From: Akebia trifoliata
Lineage: Eukaryota > Streptophyta > Magnoliopsida > Ranunculales > Lardizabalaceae
Length of the DNA stretch: 64,000 nucleotides
Direction: 5' to 3'
Assembly: GCA_017979445.1 (NCBI GenBank)
Contig: CM030719.1
Coordinates: 24,605,996 to 24,669,995, forward strand
Shown here: piece after piece, positions 33,632 to 45,829 of the stretch
Layout: every line of letters begins with the position of its first letter
Numbering within the stretch: position 1 is the stretch's first letter
Notes under the pieces: model-generated
The model's database searches: none
What the model was told of the DNA's origin: nothing
Seen by the model: only the letters and a program-made list of their open reading frames with translations
Program-made: the position numbers and the translations under genes

Positions 33632-34160
33632 CACTACAAAATAAATGGTCTTTCGCGGCGTTTTAAAATCGCCGTCATATGATAAGGAAGCGTCGGCATT
33701 ACCTATCAACGGCGTTTAGCCTTTAGCTGGCAATTATGGCATCGAGGAAAGCTATAGCGGCACTTTTTGCGGCGATTCTATAACCGCCACTAATAATATA
33801 ATTTTTCCGGCGGTTTTTATCACAATTACCGGCCATTCTAAAATACATACTATAAACGGCGCTTTTGAAGAACTGCCACTGAAATAATGTATTAGCGGCA
33901 CTTTAAAAACTGCCGGTAATTTATTATATTAACAACATTTTGATAACCGCCGTTAAATAAGGTATTAGAGGCGTTTAAGGAACGGCCGGTAATATATAAT
34001 TTTCACGGCATTCTCTACAATTCGCCGGTATATCATGGATTAGAGGCGGTTCACCAACCGCCGGTAATTAATAACTTTAACAGCATTATTAAAAACCGCT
34101 GGTAAAAATAATGCATTAGTGGCGCTTTACGAACCGCCGGTAATAAAATTTCATTACAGA
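33632..34160. repeat. CACTA terminus and subterminal repeats
   Basis: After CACTACAAAAT, alternating motifs such as TTAG(C/A)GGCG(C/T)TT and AACCGCCGGTAAT recur at roughly 60-bp spacing about eight times in both orientations, forming small hairpins. These are typical binding regions for the TnpA-type protein of CACTA elements. Confidence 0.8.
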
Positions 34161-34616
34161 AAAAAAAAAATCCCTACCAGAGAAAATTACTATAATTAGA
34201 ATCTGAAAATTCCAAATAAAAGGAGTAAATTAAAATAGGCAACTTTCTATTAAATAGGTAGCAAATTAACAAATTGATCTAGGATCCATTAAAGGGATGT
34301 GTACCAAACATTCAATACTGTACCAAAAAGAACTAAATATACATTCTCTATGAAGTATGATAATGTTTGAAAAAAAAAGAAACAAGTTATCATTCAATTT
34401 CATTGTGGAAACTACATATTTGCTGCAATATCTTGCTCCATTCACCCATTATATTTCCTTCTCAAATCATCTTACAATGTATATGGGGAATGTATATTTC
34501 GATAATAAAAACAAGAAATGGCCAAGAAATGCCCTGTTAAGAAATGGATATGGGGATCCAAAAACAGTTACAATCAATTTCGATAATGACCAATATGAGA
34601 ACTTGTAGAATATGCC

Positions 34617-34740
34617 CGTCAAATGGACGGTCATACTCTTGTAGGATTTTTTTTTGGCGGCCTTGGACTATCAAATTATTGGAGAATGGGCTTAAAAAAA
34701 TATTTAAAAAAAAAAATCCATAGAGTATGACCGTCGAATT
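34617..34740. repeat. Hairpin with poly-T/poly-A arms
   Basis: GACGGTCATACTCTTGTAGG with a T run on the left is mirrored by an A run with ATCCATAGAGTATGACCGTC on the right, about 60 bp apart. It could be a small MITE or a hairpin RNA source. Confidence 0.7.
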
Positions 34741-36529
34741 TGGAGGTTTAACAAACAATAGCACGGTCCTCTAATTCACCAATCACAATGAACGAAATAA
34801 TAATAATAAAAATTTGAGGTCTGTCAGTGGGTTCAAAATTTTCCTAATACGAGTATGTCAAACAAATCCATAAAGGGATAACCAACACTAGTATTTTTTA
34901 AGTAACGGTAGAGATATCATGTCATGTAAAGGCTGCATGACAAGCAATGGAAGCACTATGAAGTGATGTAGAATTCATGTATGACTTAAATCAAATGAGT
35001 GTTAGGCATGTGTCATTGCCAGCATAAGATGTTGCAGAAGATTAAATTTCTACCTGAACATCCCATACAGGGTAATTATGACCTTTGTAGCAAACAAGAT
35101 TCGCGTTCAACTTTGTGCTCCATAATCGAACTGCATCAGTGCAATTCAATGTGCAAAAATCCAATCACTAAGAAAATATCAGTAAAATGCCACATGTAAG
35201 GAAACATACTAGTTGAGTCTGATGAAGAAGATAGAATAAAATCCCTAAAGGGCTAAACGTAGCTAAATAAACGGGTCCAGCATGCCCTTGAAATAATGTA
35301 TATGGTCTTTTCCCACTCTGTTTCCCCAGAACCTGTTCATTAGGATTCGTCTCATTTTCTCCCGCAACTGTTTATTATAAGATTTAAAAAAAAAATTATG
35401 AACACAACGACTATGTTGATGTGTGTGCAAGTATAAATGTTTTTTTTTATTAAACAATTGATAGAAATAACCATTCATTAAAATTCACAATTGTCATATT
35501 TCATCTTTATTAAAAGTAATGATTACATAATCAAGACTAGCCTTTTTATTTTGGTAATATAATTGTATTAGATAAAAAGAGAGGAAATGGGAAATGGGAA
35601 CCTTACAACAGCTGTGAGTCTTGTCATACTTCGATGTAGTTATCTTTCACGTGTCATTTAATTATGTCTTTATTGTGTAATATAGCTAGTCATATAGCCG
35701 ATCCATTGGGTGGTAAATAGGAATCATTGGGTGGGAAAAGAGTAAATTGTCAATCCTACGTCAGTTTTCTTCCCTACTTTTATTTTCTTCTTCCACAATC
35801 ATGACACCAACAACAAAGTGGAAAACAAAAGGGAAAAAAAAGAGGAGTCTTACTTGAGTAACAAAGTGGAATAGGACAATTGTATGTTCTTGCTGGAAGA
35901 TGAGCAACAACTTGACACTGCATCAAGAATCTGCAAATTCAAAAAACAGAGAAATAAAAAAAATAAAAAATTCAGTATTCATGAATAGAGTTAGATTTCA
36001 ACCAAATGTACAAGGAATCAAATAATCTTGCAAATGACAATTGAGAACTGAGCCTATCATTGATGCACTTTTATGTTGAAGAACAAGAAGCAAGATGGTT
36101 CAAGATGCATGCTCAGACATACACAGACATACAACTACAACGGAGCGAAACAGTGGAGGTTGCGAAGCCATATGTGCACAAAAGCAAACAAAACTCTAGG
36201 ACCTCATTCCGAGCTCTATTGTGTGGCAGTCATTTGGAAAATACAAATTGAAGAGATTAGATGTCCAACTCAGGCCTTTATGACATATTTGGGATGATCA
36301 AGAAATTCTCAAATTTGAAAGAATATAGATTGCTTAACTATACAAATTGTTTTTACATTAGAATTACTGACATTTGATGATGATAATATTGGAAGGAACA
36401 CCAAGTTTAGACCTGTAAAAGATATAGGTTTACAAAGATATAAGTTTGCTAAGCATCTTTATCACATTTTCAAAACCAAAGTCCAACCTCAAGTGGTTTG
36501 CACAGGCCTCTTCTTTCCCGGATTTACGA
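34741..36529. other. CACTA interior, nothing recognised
   Basis: AT-rich, no recognised exon. Short open frames here (for example 34999-35199 and 36060-36251) have no recognisable domain. Confidence 0.4.
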
Positions 36530-37450
36530 TACCTCCCTCATAGTGTAGTAGCCTCTTCATTCTCCCCATGATAACCACAGTCCGAAATAGATGACGATGA
36601 TGCAGTGGCCTTTCCTCGGCTATCTGACATACCAGAGCTTATATCCACGCTCTTTGTATTTTGCTGTCTTAGATTTTGAAGCTGGTTTTACAGAAAGTGG
36701 CCCAAAAATAGATAAAAGGAGAAGAAAAGTGAGTTGGTAAACTGCAAATCAAATTATTAAACAATCTCTGACAGCATGCCCATACAAAATGACTCAAATA
36801 CATCTACAAAACCTAAAAATGTGACTAGAAAATTATCAAAATAATGCCAAACTTAAATATTAATGAATCGAAAATAGATCGATCAGTCTTAGCTTGTTGA
36901 AACCTATCAAAAGTAACAAAAAAAAAAGATAATGAATTAGTTTCCCATTCAATTTTGTTTGTGTTGGTACACAACAATGTGACCTTAAGTTTGGTCAAAC
37001 AAAGTGTACAACAAAGCAACCACATCAAGTGGATGGGGTTCGATCATTGACATTAAGGAAATTAGCAAGAAGCATAAAGAATGACAATAGATTTAAGAAA
37101 ATCACATATGTTCACTATACCTCAATGTGGTGCCGGATTAATTTCTCTTGAGCCTTTAGTTGAGAAACAGATCTGTTCGAATCACTTCGTGATCTGTCAC
37201 CCTGTGTGAAATTAGCACTAGATGCCTGAAATGGGACAAAGGCTGCATAATGCACATACCATACGAATGTATTTGTAGAAGGATAAACATAAGATTTCTC
37301 GTATACAGAGGCAGCCGCAGCTGCAGCTTGAAGTCTAGCTTGATGCTGGCTCAAATTATCATTTGAAGCACCACTTACTAGAATCCCCGGTTGATGCACT
37401 AGCCATGCCAACTCCTGCTCAAAATTAAAAGGAGAAAAAGGATTAGCTAC
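36530..37450 (-). pseudogene. Captured host gene fragment, unidentified
   Basis: Minus-strand exon-like segments. The first (about 37445 to 37125) is open, contains ELAWLVHQPGILVSGA and QHQARLQAAAAAASVYEKS, follows a pyrimidine/AG acceptor, and ends at CACATTGAG before GTATAG. A second (about 36690-36540) reads LQNLRQQNTKSVDIS...SDSRGKATASSSSISDCGYH and looks like a low-complexity protein tail ending at a stop. I do not recognise the protein family. Codon texture and splice-like borders suggest genuine former exons carried by the CACTA element. Confidence 0.4.
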
Positions 37451-38392
37451 TTTCCAACAACTAGTTTTGTCCAATAATCATTCTTAAAAGATTTGCTGCC
37501 AATGCCGGAGCTGTTGTAACTTTCTTCATTGTATCCATCAAGATATTTGGTAAGATCGTATAACCTCTACATTAACTATCAAACCTAAAGAACAGAGCTT
37601 GTGGTGACCGATGGCAAACACATGAAACAGAGAGAGCGCCAAGCGAGTCCATTTCTCCATTACTTGATAAAGCAAGCTCCACAGTTAAACTCTCAGATGA
37701 AAGATCTGAATGCACATATTCACCAGCTGCAAAAAACCAAAAGATGTGAAGTTTTAGGTGCCAGTTATATATTGCTCAAAATTTTGACTATCCGTTTCCT
37801 TTTTTTACCATTTTTAATTCCATAAGTAGGCGTTTAGTATTGGCTAGACCCAGAATTGGGCCTCATCATGTTTGATCTAGATTGTCCTCAATTAAAACAA
37901 AAGAAAAGAAACTTGAGTGAACATAAATGCTAATGAGAGAATCTAGGGATAAATATATGGATATCTACTAAATTTTATTTTATTTTAATAATGAAGTCCA
38001 CTAGACAATGAGTTGGAGTTGGGCATTTTCCTATAACCCAAGTATCAACTGGTTAAGAATCACCCAGATCAATCAATGTTAGTTGTAAGAGAATTCCTAT
38101 ATGCCCATCTTGTGAACCATTGTAACATTTATTGATAGTAGCAAAAAAAAAAAAAAATTGTCAGCAATAACAATCATTCTTCTTTCTTATATAGATTTAA
38201 GAGATTTCATTTAGCAAATATGAAAAGAACAAACCTAAGATGTCGAGAAGACTTGCCAAAAAAGATCACCAAAGAAAATACATAGAGACAATGGATACAA
38301 GCTTACAATCCTATTTCATTTGAAAACAAGATCATCAAAGAAAATACCCTTAAACTTCTTAAAAATCATGCTATTTTAATTCTACTAGTCCA

Positions 38393-39070
38393 CTACCAAT
38401 ACTTACATGGTGGTACAAGAGTTTCCACATGAGGATGTGCATGAACAAATTTCTTATTACCCGCTTCAATATGTCTTAAAGCATTGGATTCCAAATTGAA
38501 TAAGTACAAACTGCCTCCACAGCTAAGTAACATCTGATTCATTCGAACTGGTACAGGGAAAACCTCCAAATTAGGCCTTATAAAACTTCCCAAAATGAAA
38601 CTATATTCTTTAATCCAACTGGGCCTGTTCTTTTCTTCTTCATTGTTGTCTTTTGAAGTCCAAATGACCATTGTCGATGCTCCAATCATGCAAAGCGAAA
38701 GATGGTCTCTCATCTCGACCAAAAAAGGACAAGGTCCTTGTTCCCCAACTTGCTCAGGTAAAGAATTTATTTGAAAATCCTCTTCACTGATATTTATGGA
38801 GAGGATAGAATTAATGTATTCTTCCTCCTCATCACTGTCAGAGAGGTCAGGATTATTGTATTCTGCCTCCTTACTGTGGAACAGCCAGTGAATAGCACCT
38901 CTAGCTGTGACATGCCAATTATTAGTGGGAACAAAAGGAACATTTGCTTTTTTACTTCCTTTAATCACTCCCCAAAGTAAAGACCTCAATTCGGCACGGT
39001 TCAAGCACTGAGACATTATTGGCAATAAGACGGAAGACTTTGTATTTATTATTCTTTGAATCAAAACCAA
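38393..39070 (-). pseudogene. F-box-associated domain fragment
   Basis: A 225-codon open frame. It contains TARGAIHWLFHSKE, then ILSINISEEDFQINSLPEQ, LVEMRDHLSLCM, TMVIWTSKD, SWIKEYSF and a final strand with NQMLLSCGGSLYLFNLES. This order is the F-box-associated (FBA) interaction domain of plant F-box proteins, which bind SCF substrates. The N-terminal F-box itself is not seen. The 3-prime end runs into GTAAGT near 38403, an intact donor site. It lies inside the CACTA interior in transposase orientation, so I interpret it as captured host sequence; an independent F-box gene piece is possible. Confidence 0.6.
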
Positions 39071-39389
39071 AACAAATGTTTCCGTTTGTAGCTAAGTATT
39101 AACTACTATTAGTATTCTTGTCACTAGTTTTTTTTTTTTTTTTTTTTAATTATTGTCGGTACTGTTACAACCAACCATTATCATTACCAAACTGAGACTT
39201 TACTAATATAAAATATCTTTAAAAAGTTCACTACCATGGTTTTGAACTTACTAGGAGATTCAATTCGATTAAATTGAACTACAAAATACAAAAATCTTAA
39301 ATGTTTTGCCAAGCTACGAGTAGTTACCAACAATGCGCAAATAACATACACCAAGGTATGTGCTCTTAAATATGAATAGTTGTATTATA

Positions 39390-40288
39390 TGTAACTAGAA
39401 CAAACAAATATGGACTCAAAGTTGATCTCTGATGCAGGCCAATTGTAACATAGTCACAGCATTGAATGTATAACTATATGGGTACAAGGGGGAGTTTACC
39501 AACTCGTTTAAAATTCTCAGTCATCAAGCCTATAAAGTTTGCCCAAATCACACACCAGTTTTAGTCAATCTTTTATGAATCTACCGATAGAACATTTTAA
39601 CCAGTTAATATTCCATAAGTCAACCAATAAATCAACCCACAAAAGCTTGCCAAATATCAACCAAATGAAAAGAAATACAATTAAAAGCCAAATTAGGGAA
39701 TGCAAGGGGAAAAAAAACATAAAAGAATGCTTGAAGTTCATGACCAAGTACCAATTTCCATGTCAAATTTTGTTTATCATGTTGTGCCAAGTATATTCTT
39801 AAATAAAGAACATATGAGCAGTTACATTACATAACTAGAACAAACAAATATGAACTCAGAGTCAATCTCTAATGCATACCAATTGTAACTAAGAACTCAT
39901 TTGTCACATCTGCCGTTGCCCTCACAATAGTCGCAGCATTAAATATATAACTATATGCGTACAAGGGTGAGTTAACCAACAAATTTAAAATTATCGGTCA
40001 TCAACCTATAAAATTTGCCCAAATCACTCTAGTTTTAGTCAATCTATTATGAATCTAACTATAGAACATTTCAACCAGTTAATTTTCCATAAGTCAACCA
40101 ATGAATCAACCCACAAAAGCTTGCCAAATATCATCCAGACGAAAAGAAATACAATTAAAAGCTAAATTTGGTATTGCAAGGGAAAAAAACATAAAAGAAT
40201 GCTTGAAGTTCATGACCAAGTACCAATTTCCATGTCAAATTTTGTTTAACATGTTATGCCAAGTATATTCTTAAATAAAGAACTCATC
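39390..40288. repeat. Direct duplication, two units of about 420-470 bp
   Basis: Both units start AACTAGAACAAACAAATATG, share ATAACTATATG(G/C)GTACAAGG, AAGTCAACCAAT(A/G)AATCAACC, CTTGAAGTTCATGACCAAGT, and end AAGTATATTCTTAAATAAAG (39788-39807 and 40260-40279). Unit 2 has about 30 bp extra. Confidence 0.85.
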
Positions 40289-40360
40289 CGTTAAGTCTGA
40301 CATAAAGTATAACAGAGACGCACTAAGATGCCCCTTAATCTAATCAATGAGAGTACTTAC

Positions 40361-40484
40361 CAATATTAACATAAACATCATCATTGACCTTGGTATAGAA
40401 CTCAACATCCCAGGTATCTACAGCATGAGCAAAGAATAATTTTGTCTTCTTTGCAAGCTCCTCAGGTGCCTCCACAAGACTATC
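40361..40484 (-). pseudogene. Captured GT31 beta-1,3-galactosyltransferase exon (donor-sugar site)
   Basis: A 124-nt exon bounded by a TACAG acceptor and a GTAAGT donor. The frame reads [18 protein letters not shown], then [17 protein letters not shown]. The DDV motif is the metal and UDP-sugar site of glycosyltransferase family 31, and the flanking residues match plant beta-1,3-galactosyltransferases of the Golgi. The exon is open with clean splice sites, but neighbouring exons are out of order, so no functional enzyme can be made from this locus. Confidence 0.75.
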
Positions 40485-41282
40485 CTGTAGAATGATACAA
40501 GATTACTGTTATGAAGATCATTGGCCCCTTGTTTGCATATTGCCAAACATTTAAGAGACAAATTTTAGGTAGCAAAGATAAATAAATTGTAGCCATCTCT
40601 GTTGATTTGGTACTTTTAAACTTTTATCATATCTAATGACACCCAAAACAGCTGCTTCAAACACCAAGAAGAGCGAAATTGCCCACAGATGAGCACCCTT
40701 GGATATACCTCTTATTCAACTTATTTTGGTTCATTCCTGGGATATGCAACCCAACATTGGTTTCCAAAAAATGTCCCATAAGTGCCATTCACCCCGTACT
40801 GATTGTGTATGATCCGATATGCGTAGGATTAGGATAGAAAAATGGTATTCTACATGGTGAAGGATCTGGATTGTTTATTCTGGAGATGGAGGTTACAGAA
40901 ATTTTGCAGAACAATGAAGTGCATGAAATTAGCAAAACCCATCACAACTACTACTCCATATAATCAGGAATGCAAGTGTATCATTAAGGCCATATAGTGG
41001 AAATCTGGAAGCTTAGTGAGTAACTAGATGTGAGTGTTTAGGGAGAAAGAGAGACGTGGATAGATGGAGCTGTTGGAATGACTAGAGAGATGAGCACCCT
41101 TCATGGTGTGGTTTTGATGTGAGTACCCTCGGGGGGCAGATTTAGAGTGGGGGGGGGGGGGCACTTGCCCCCACAAGAATTTTCAAAGTCTATGAATTAG
41201 TGAGATATGACCCTTTTGGATAAGCTACAACTCATCTTCTTAAGAATTGAACATTAAACCAGAGTTCTATGAATAAACTCAC

Positions 41283-41379
41283 GACTCAGAGAAAAATTCA
41301 CCTGATTTCATACATCCACTACAAACACGAGGCGTGCCCAAGTGAGTTGCAAGCATAACTCCCAAGCCATTTGTACAAC
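41283..41379 (-). pseudogene. Captured GT31 galactosyltransferase exon (out of order)
   Basis: Reads GLGVMLATHLGTPRV and GCMKSGEFFSE, then a GTGAGT donor. In GT31 galactosyltransferases this segment directly follows the VNDDVYVN exon. Here, on the same minus strand, it lies upstream of that exon, so the two exons are permuted. The acceptor side looks decayed. Confidence 0.7.
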
Positions 41380-44300
41380 AAGTAAAGGTTAAACCAAGAT
41401 TATAGCATAATACCTCCACACCACATATGGTCTTATTTAATTTCATTAATGCCAAATTTTCTGAACTACCAAGGTGTTCAAGTAATGCCATTGTTTAAGA
41501 GTTCCAAAATCTTGTATATATAATTGAAAAGAGATAATGAAATTTCTGAAAGTTAGTTCCGACGGGGGATTCTTTCCAAAAGAGATGAGAATTTTACCGG
41601 CCCTAGTTGCTCATTTAGATAGTTTCCAAAAGATACAAATGGGAAACAAATAAAAGAGGATGGAAAGATGGATATACATACTCAGCAACCAAATGTTCTT
41701 CTAAGCTATGAACAACCTCTTATAAAGTGGTGCCCCAAGCTCGGGTTTTATAGTTCTTATGTGAGACGGCCCCTTAATGTAACTTACCTGCCAAAACAAA
41801 GTGTGCACTGTAAGAATCAATCAAGTAATCCTTTGTCCATATGAAAAAAAAAAGAATATAAAAAAGAGAAAGGATACGACAGTTGAGGATGGGAAATGGC
41901 TCAATACGACCAATACCAATATTAAGTGTTTGTGTGTACTAACAATTTAAGAATATATTGTTATTAGGGTGCTATTAATTTGTGCCCGGTACACGTTAAG
42001 GTGTATTAAATACACCTCCAAAATTTATGTTAGGAGCGGATGGAATTTGGATTTTCTGCTTGTGGATTGGCATACACTATGTGAAAAAAGCCCATATTTG
42101 ACGGTCTTAAAACAACAAAGAAGTTTAACCTGAAAAAGGAGATTTAGAATATATATGCTATGCTGATGATTATAAAACTAGTAGTAAAGAAAGTGGAACA
42201 GAGTGGCTCATCAGCAACACAAACAAGATGTTGGCCAGCTTGAGCTAGGTGAAAGAGGGGTACTTACCTCAAGAAGTGGTCGGTCATGTTCAGCCTTAGG
42301 AAGAACAGATGAGAGCGATCATACGCACTAATGCTGCATCACCTTGCACAAGGAATGACATATTATTTTTCTAATTGTACAAGAGAATTATTGGCTAGCA
42401 TGTTATTGTCAAACTTTCAGCTTAATTTGGGCTAAAAAAACAACACCAGGTTCATTTTATCGATATGGGATGACGGACTATCCTATGTTGCTATCAATCT
42501 TGTTCAATGTATTAGTCTTCTTATGAGTGAACTACAATCAGATTTGTGTGCTCTTCTTTACAGGTTTGTCTTGTAGTGGCGATAGCTTCGCCAAGGAAGG
42601 CAGCATTATTGGTTTTGATCCTGCATATGAACGCCATTGTTGGAACCTAGAGTAATAAAACCACAACAAAAGAGAACGCATTATCTGGTTGCAATTTTTT
42701 ACAGATCATAATAAACAGAGATGACAGCTTACATACATCTCCTTTAATACTATTGTACGGTTATTTGTTGCAAAAAATATGCTCAAACAGAAGTGTATAA
42801 GGTAGGAAAAACTAGATGGGCAAAATAACAAAAAGCATATAAACTAATACCTGGCTGTAATTGGACCGTATAGGTTCTAGTTCGGCTGTTGGAGGAGCTG
42901 CTTCTATTTCAGCCAAAGAAGAATAACCAAGATGGATGGCAGCCCATCACAGAAAAGCCCGAATATCCTGCTTGAATATTTTGCAACCCTAAAGATTAAA
43001 CAAAACATATTGGCCTGACCCACACACGACCCCATTAAAGATTAAACAAAACACAGCACATTTAATCATATAATACTAACTGAGCAACTAATAATTAAGA
43101 ACAACACTTTATAATTATAAGTGCAAAAAAAAATGGACCTAAAGGGATGAATTGGCTACAAAGAGAGTAGCCGAAGCCATGTTGTTGATTGATGATATGT
43201 GAGAACAGCAGCAACAAGAGTGAGTTTGAAGCAATACAAAATATAGGATGAGATTATGGATAACTTTGTGGATGAATGAATAGTTGTGGTCTTCACTCCC
43301 TCACACTATCATATATCCTCTACTCTTCCTCCTCTTACCTTACAATTCCTTTGTTCATGATTGTATTGGACATGGGGCAAGTGTGTCACTGTTTCCATGT
43401 GTGGATAAGAAAAAATAAAACCCCAATAAAATCTACTACACATATAATCATGTATATATGTAATTTTAATTTTTTTTTAAAAAGAAGAAATTGGATATGT
43501 TGCCTATCTTTGCTCATCATTTTTCTGACCCTCACTGACCAAGACTCTATAAGGGATTATTCGGAGTGTCCAAAATGCATGTTGTTAATCTTGAAATGGA
43601 ATCTACCTCTAGATGTCCTTCACACCACTAGCTTCACAAATAGTCTGAACCAACTCGAAGGTCAGACACATGGGGGATATAATCTGAAATTAGCATGATA
43701 TTTTTTTTTAGAGTAGTTCACATAGTTTTTTTGCACTGTGAATGAGAGAAAAGAAAGAGAAAAACAGGCAAACTATACTAATATGCATGGGTTACACTAT
43801 GCAACACCTGCTCATTTTGACTGACTGCACTACACAGGGTGCACTACAAAAGGAAATAGAACTAGCAACAGAAAGCTAGCACTACTGAGCCAACAATGGC
43901 GGTGGAGTTTCAACAATTGGAAAGAAGTTCTAATTGAATTTAAAGTTCAACTGTTACCAAAAAATTGAATTCAAAACAGAAAGTACTACTGAGCCATGTG
44001 TAATGAGCTCACAACCTTACAAGCATAATACAAGGGAAATTTTCTGTTTTGACACTATTTTGCTTAGTGTCAACATGCATTCAAAACAGAAAGTTCTCGT
44101 CATATAGAAAGCAATAAAGTTGGAATGAATGGGGAGAGAGATTTTCGTATTGTCAGCAATACTAGTGAGTTGGGATTTGTCTTGGAATATTGGAGGAAGC
44201 TTGTAAAGAACTAAATTTAGGCACTATACAACAGAAGAGACTCTAAATTGGGTCTCACTGTTGAAATTACCAAATCAAAAGTAATAGGACAAAAGTCTTT

Positions 44301-45829
44301 TAATAATATCAAATACTATATGAATTTAGGTTCGGCATTATGTTGCTTAATGATTTAGTAGAAATTATTCCTATGTGAGCATAAGGAGGACCATATGCAG
44401 CAAATGGATTGCTTCAGTAAATAAATTTAAACACCAACTTTCTTGTCAACTTTCTTGTGGTGAAATAGACTTTGGAGCACTTTTCCAAGGACTTCGGAGT
44501 TAAAGTAACCCACACATATAAGCATATCAGGCATTAATGATGGAATTGAGCATACTAGAAGTAAGAAAATGTCTATCAATTTGTTAAGACCTAACTTAAC
44601 ATTATCTTTTCTATTAGAGAAAATTAGTTGTATTCAATACACAAAAGAAGGACAAGGATAACTACAATAACCATTCAACTAAAGCCAACCAAGATTATTG
44701 AGAATTACAATAAGAAGCTCTACTGCAAATTTGTTTCTTTTTAGAAAGAAATCAAACATATTATGGTCAAACTATTACTATATTTTCCAAACCATTACAG
44801 CAAATGTAAATGAACAACAGAGTTGAAGTAGTAAGAGAAGGAATGAATAAGCAAGTAATACCATTAAACTGTCCTAGCATTATAAATGTTCTAAACTATC
44901 ATACTTGGATGCTTCAAAGTTATAGTTACCTCTCCAAAAGCCTTGCACTATCAATAGTTGACAACAGAAATTCCAGCTCCAACAGTCATCCGGGCTTGGG
45001 ACCACCCTTTTCCCTCCTCCTTTATCCGGGCTTGGGACCGGCAATGTAAAACATATAATTTACATTGGCGGAGTTAAAAAGGGGTTAGCTAACAAAAAAA
45101 ATAGTTATAAAAGAAATCATAAAATATATGTAGGTAAAAAAGTCTATGTAGTGATCCATTTCATGCAAACAACTAGCACACATAAAGGATGAGAATGCCA
45201 TACCTACTGATTTGCTAAATCTTCCAGTCCATTTCATCTATTTAGGCTAGTAATGGACACAATCCTAATTTTCAATATTTACAGACCATTATCATAAGTT
45301 TTTCATAAGTAAGCAAACTAACAAAATCATAAGTTTATCTCAAAAAGCAAGTATCATACATTATTATCCAAAACACAAAATTCACTTAATAAAACTAATA
45401 AAATTAACTAATTTAGAAGTTTTTCTAACAAAAGAACGCATCAAATCAATCATCTGGCAGCTGTGTCAATGAGTTCGGTGGAGTTGGGAACGTACAGCCC
45501 GGTGGAGTAGGGAATGTGTCGCCAAACTACAATAAACATATCAGATTATCAGATATGTTATGTTTATATATCTAAAAATTCAATAAATATAAATTTTTTA
45601 CTTACACATCATGACAGGTTCATAACCATCAGTGCGAGATTATCAGACTCATCCTCTGAAGGGTCCATCTAAGACATGCAATAAACAAAAGAGTTAGCAC
45701 ACAATAAATTATATGAAAAATAAATTAAATAATTAGTAGTCATTTCTATCCAAATAAGCATACCAATTAACATTCTAAGTTTCGATTGATTGTGGAACCC
45801 TTACAAACAACAAATCATGAGTATAGTTT
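41380..45829. other. CACTA interior, mostly unrecognised
   Basis: Contains possible exon relics on the minus strand near 42285 (ending RPLLE before GTAAGT) and near 42870-42950 ([16 protein letters not shown] before GTATTA) that I cannot name. A 140-codon plus-strand open frame (43276-43698) shows no domain and an odd composition. ATCCGGGCTTGGGACC is repeated at 44988 and 45024. A run of 13 G lies at 41149-41161. Confidence 0.4.

Noticed and set aside
42540..42660. Possible exon in the CACTA interior
   Set aside because: Short open segments on the minus strand gave no family signature and no clear splice borders.
43276..43698. 140-codon plus-strand ORF inside the CACTA interior
   Set aside because: Composition is low in charged core motifs, there is no recognised domain, and it overlaps non-coding AT-rich DNA. 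Likely chance.
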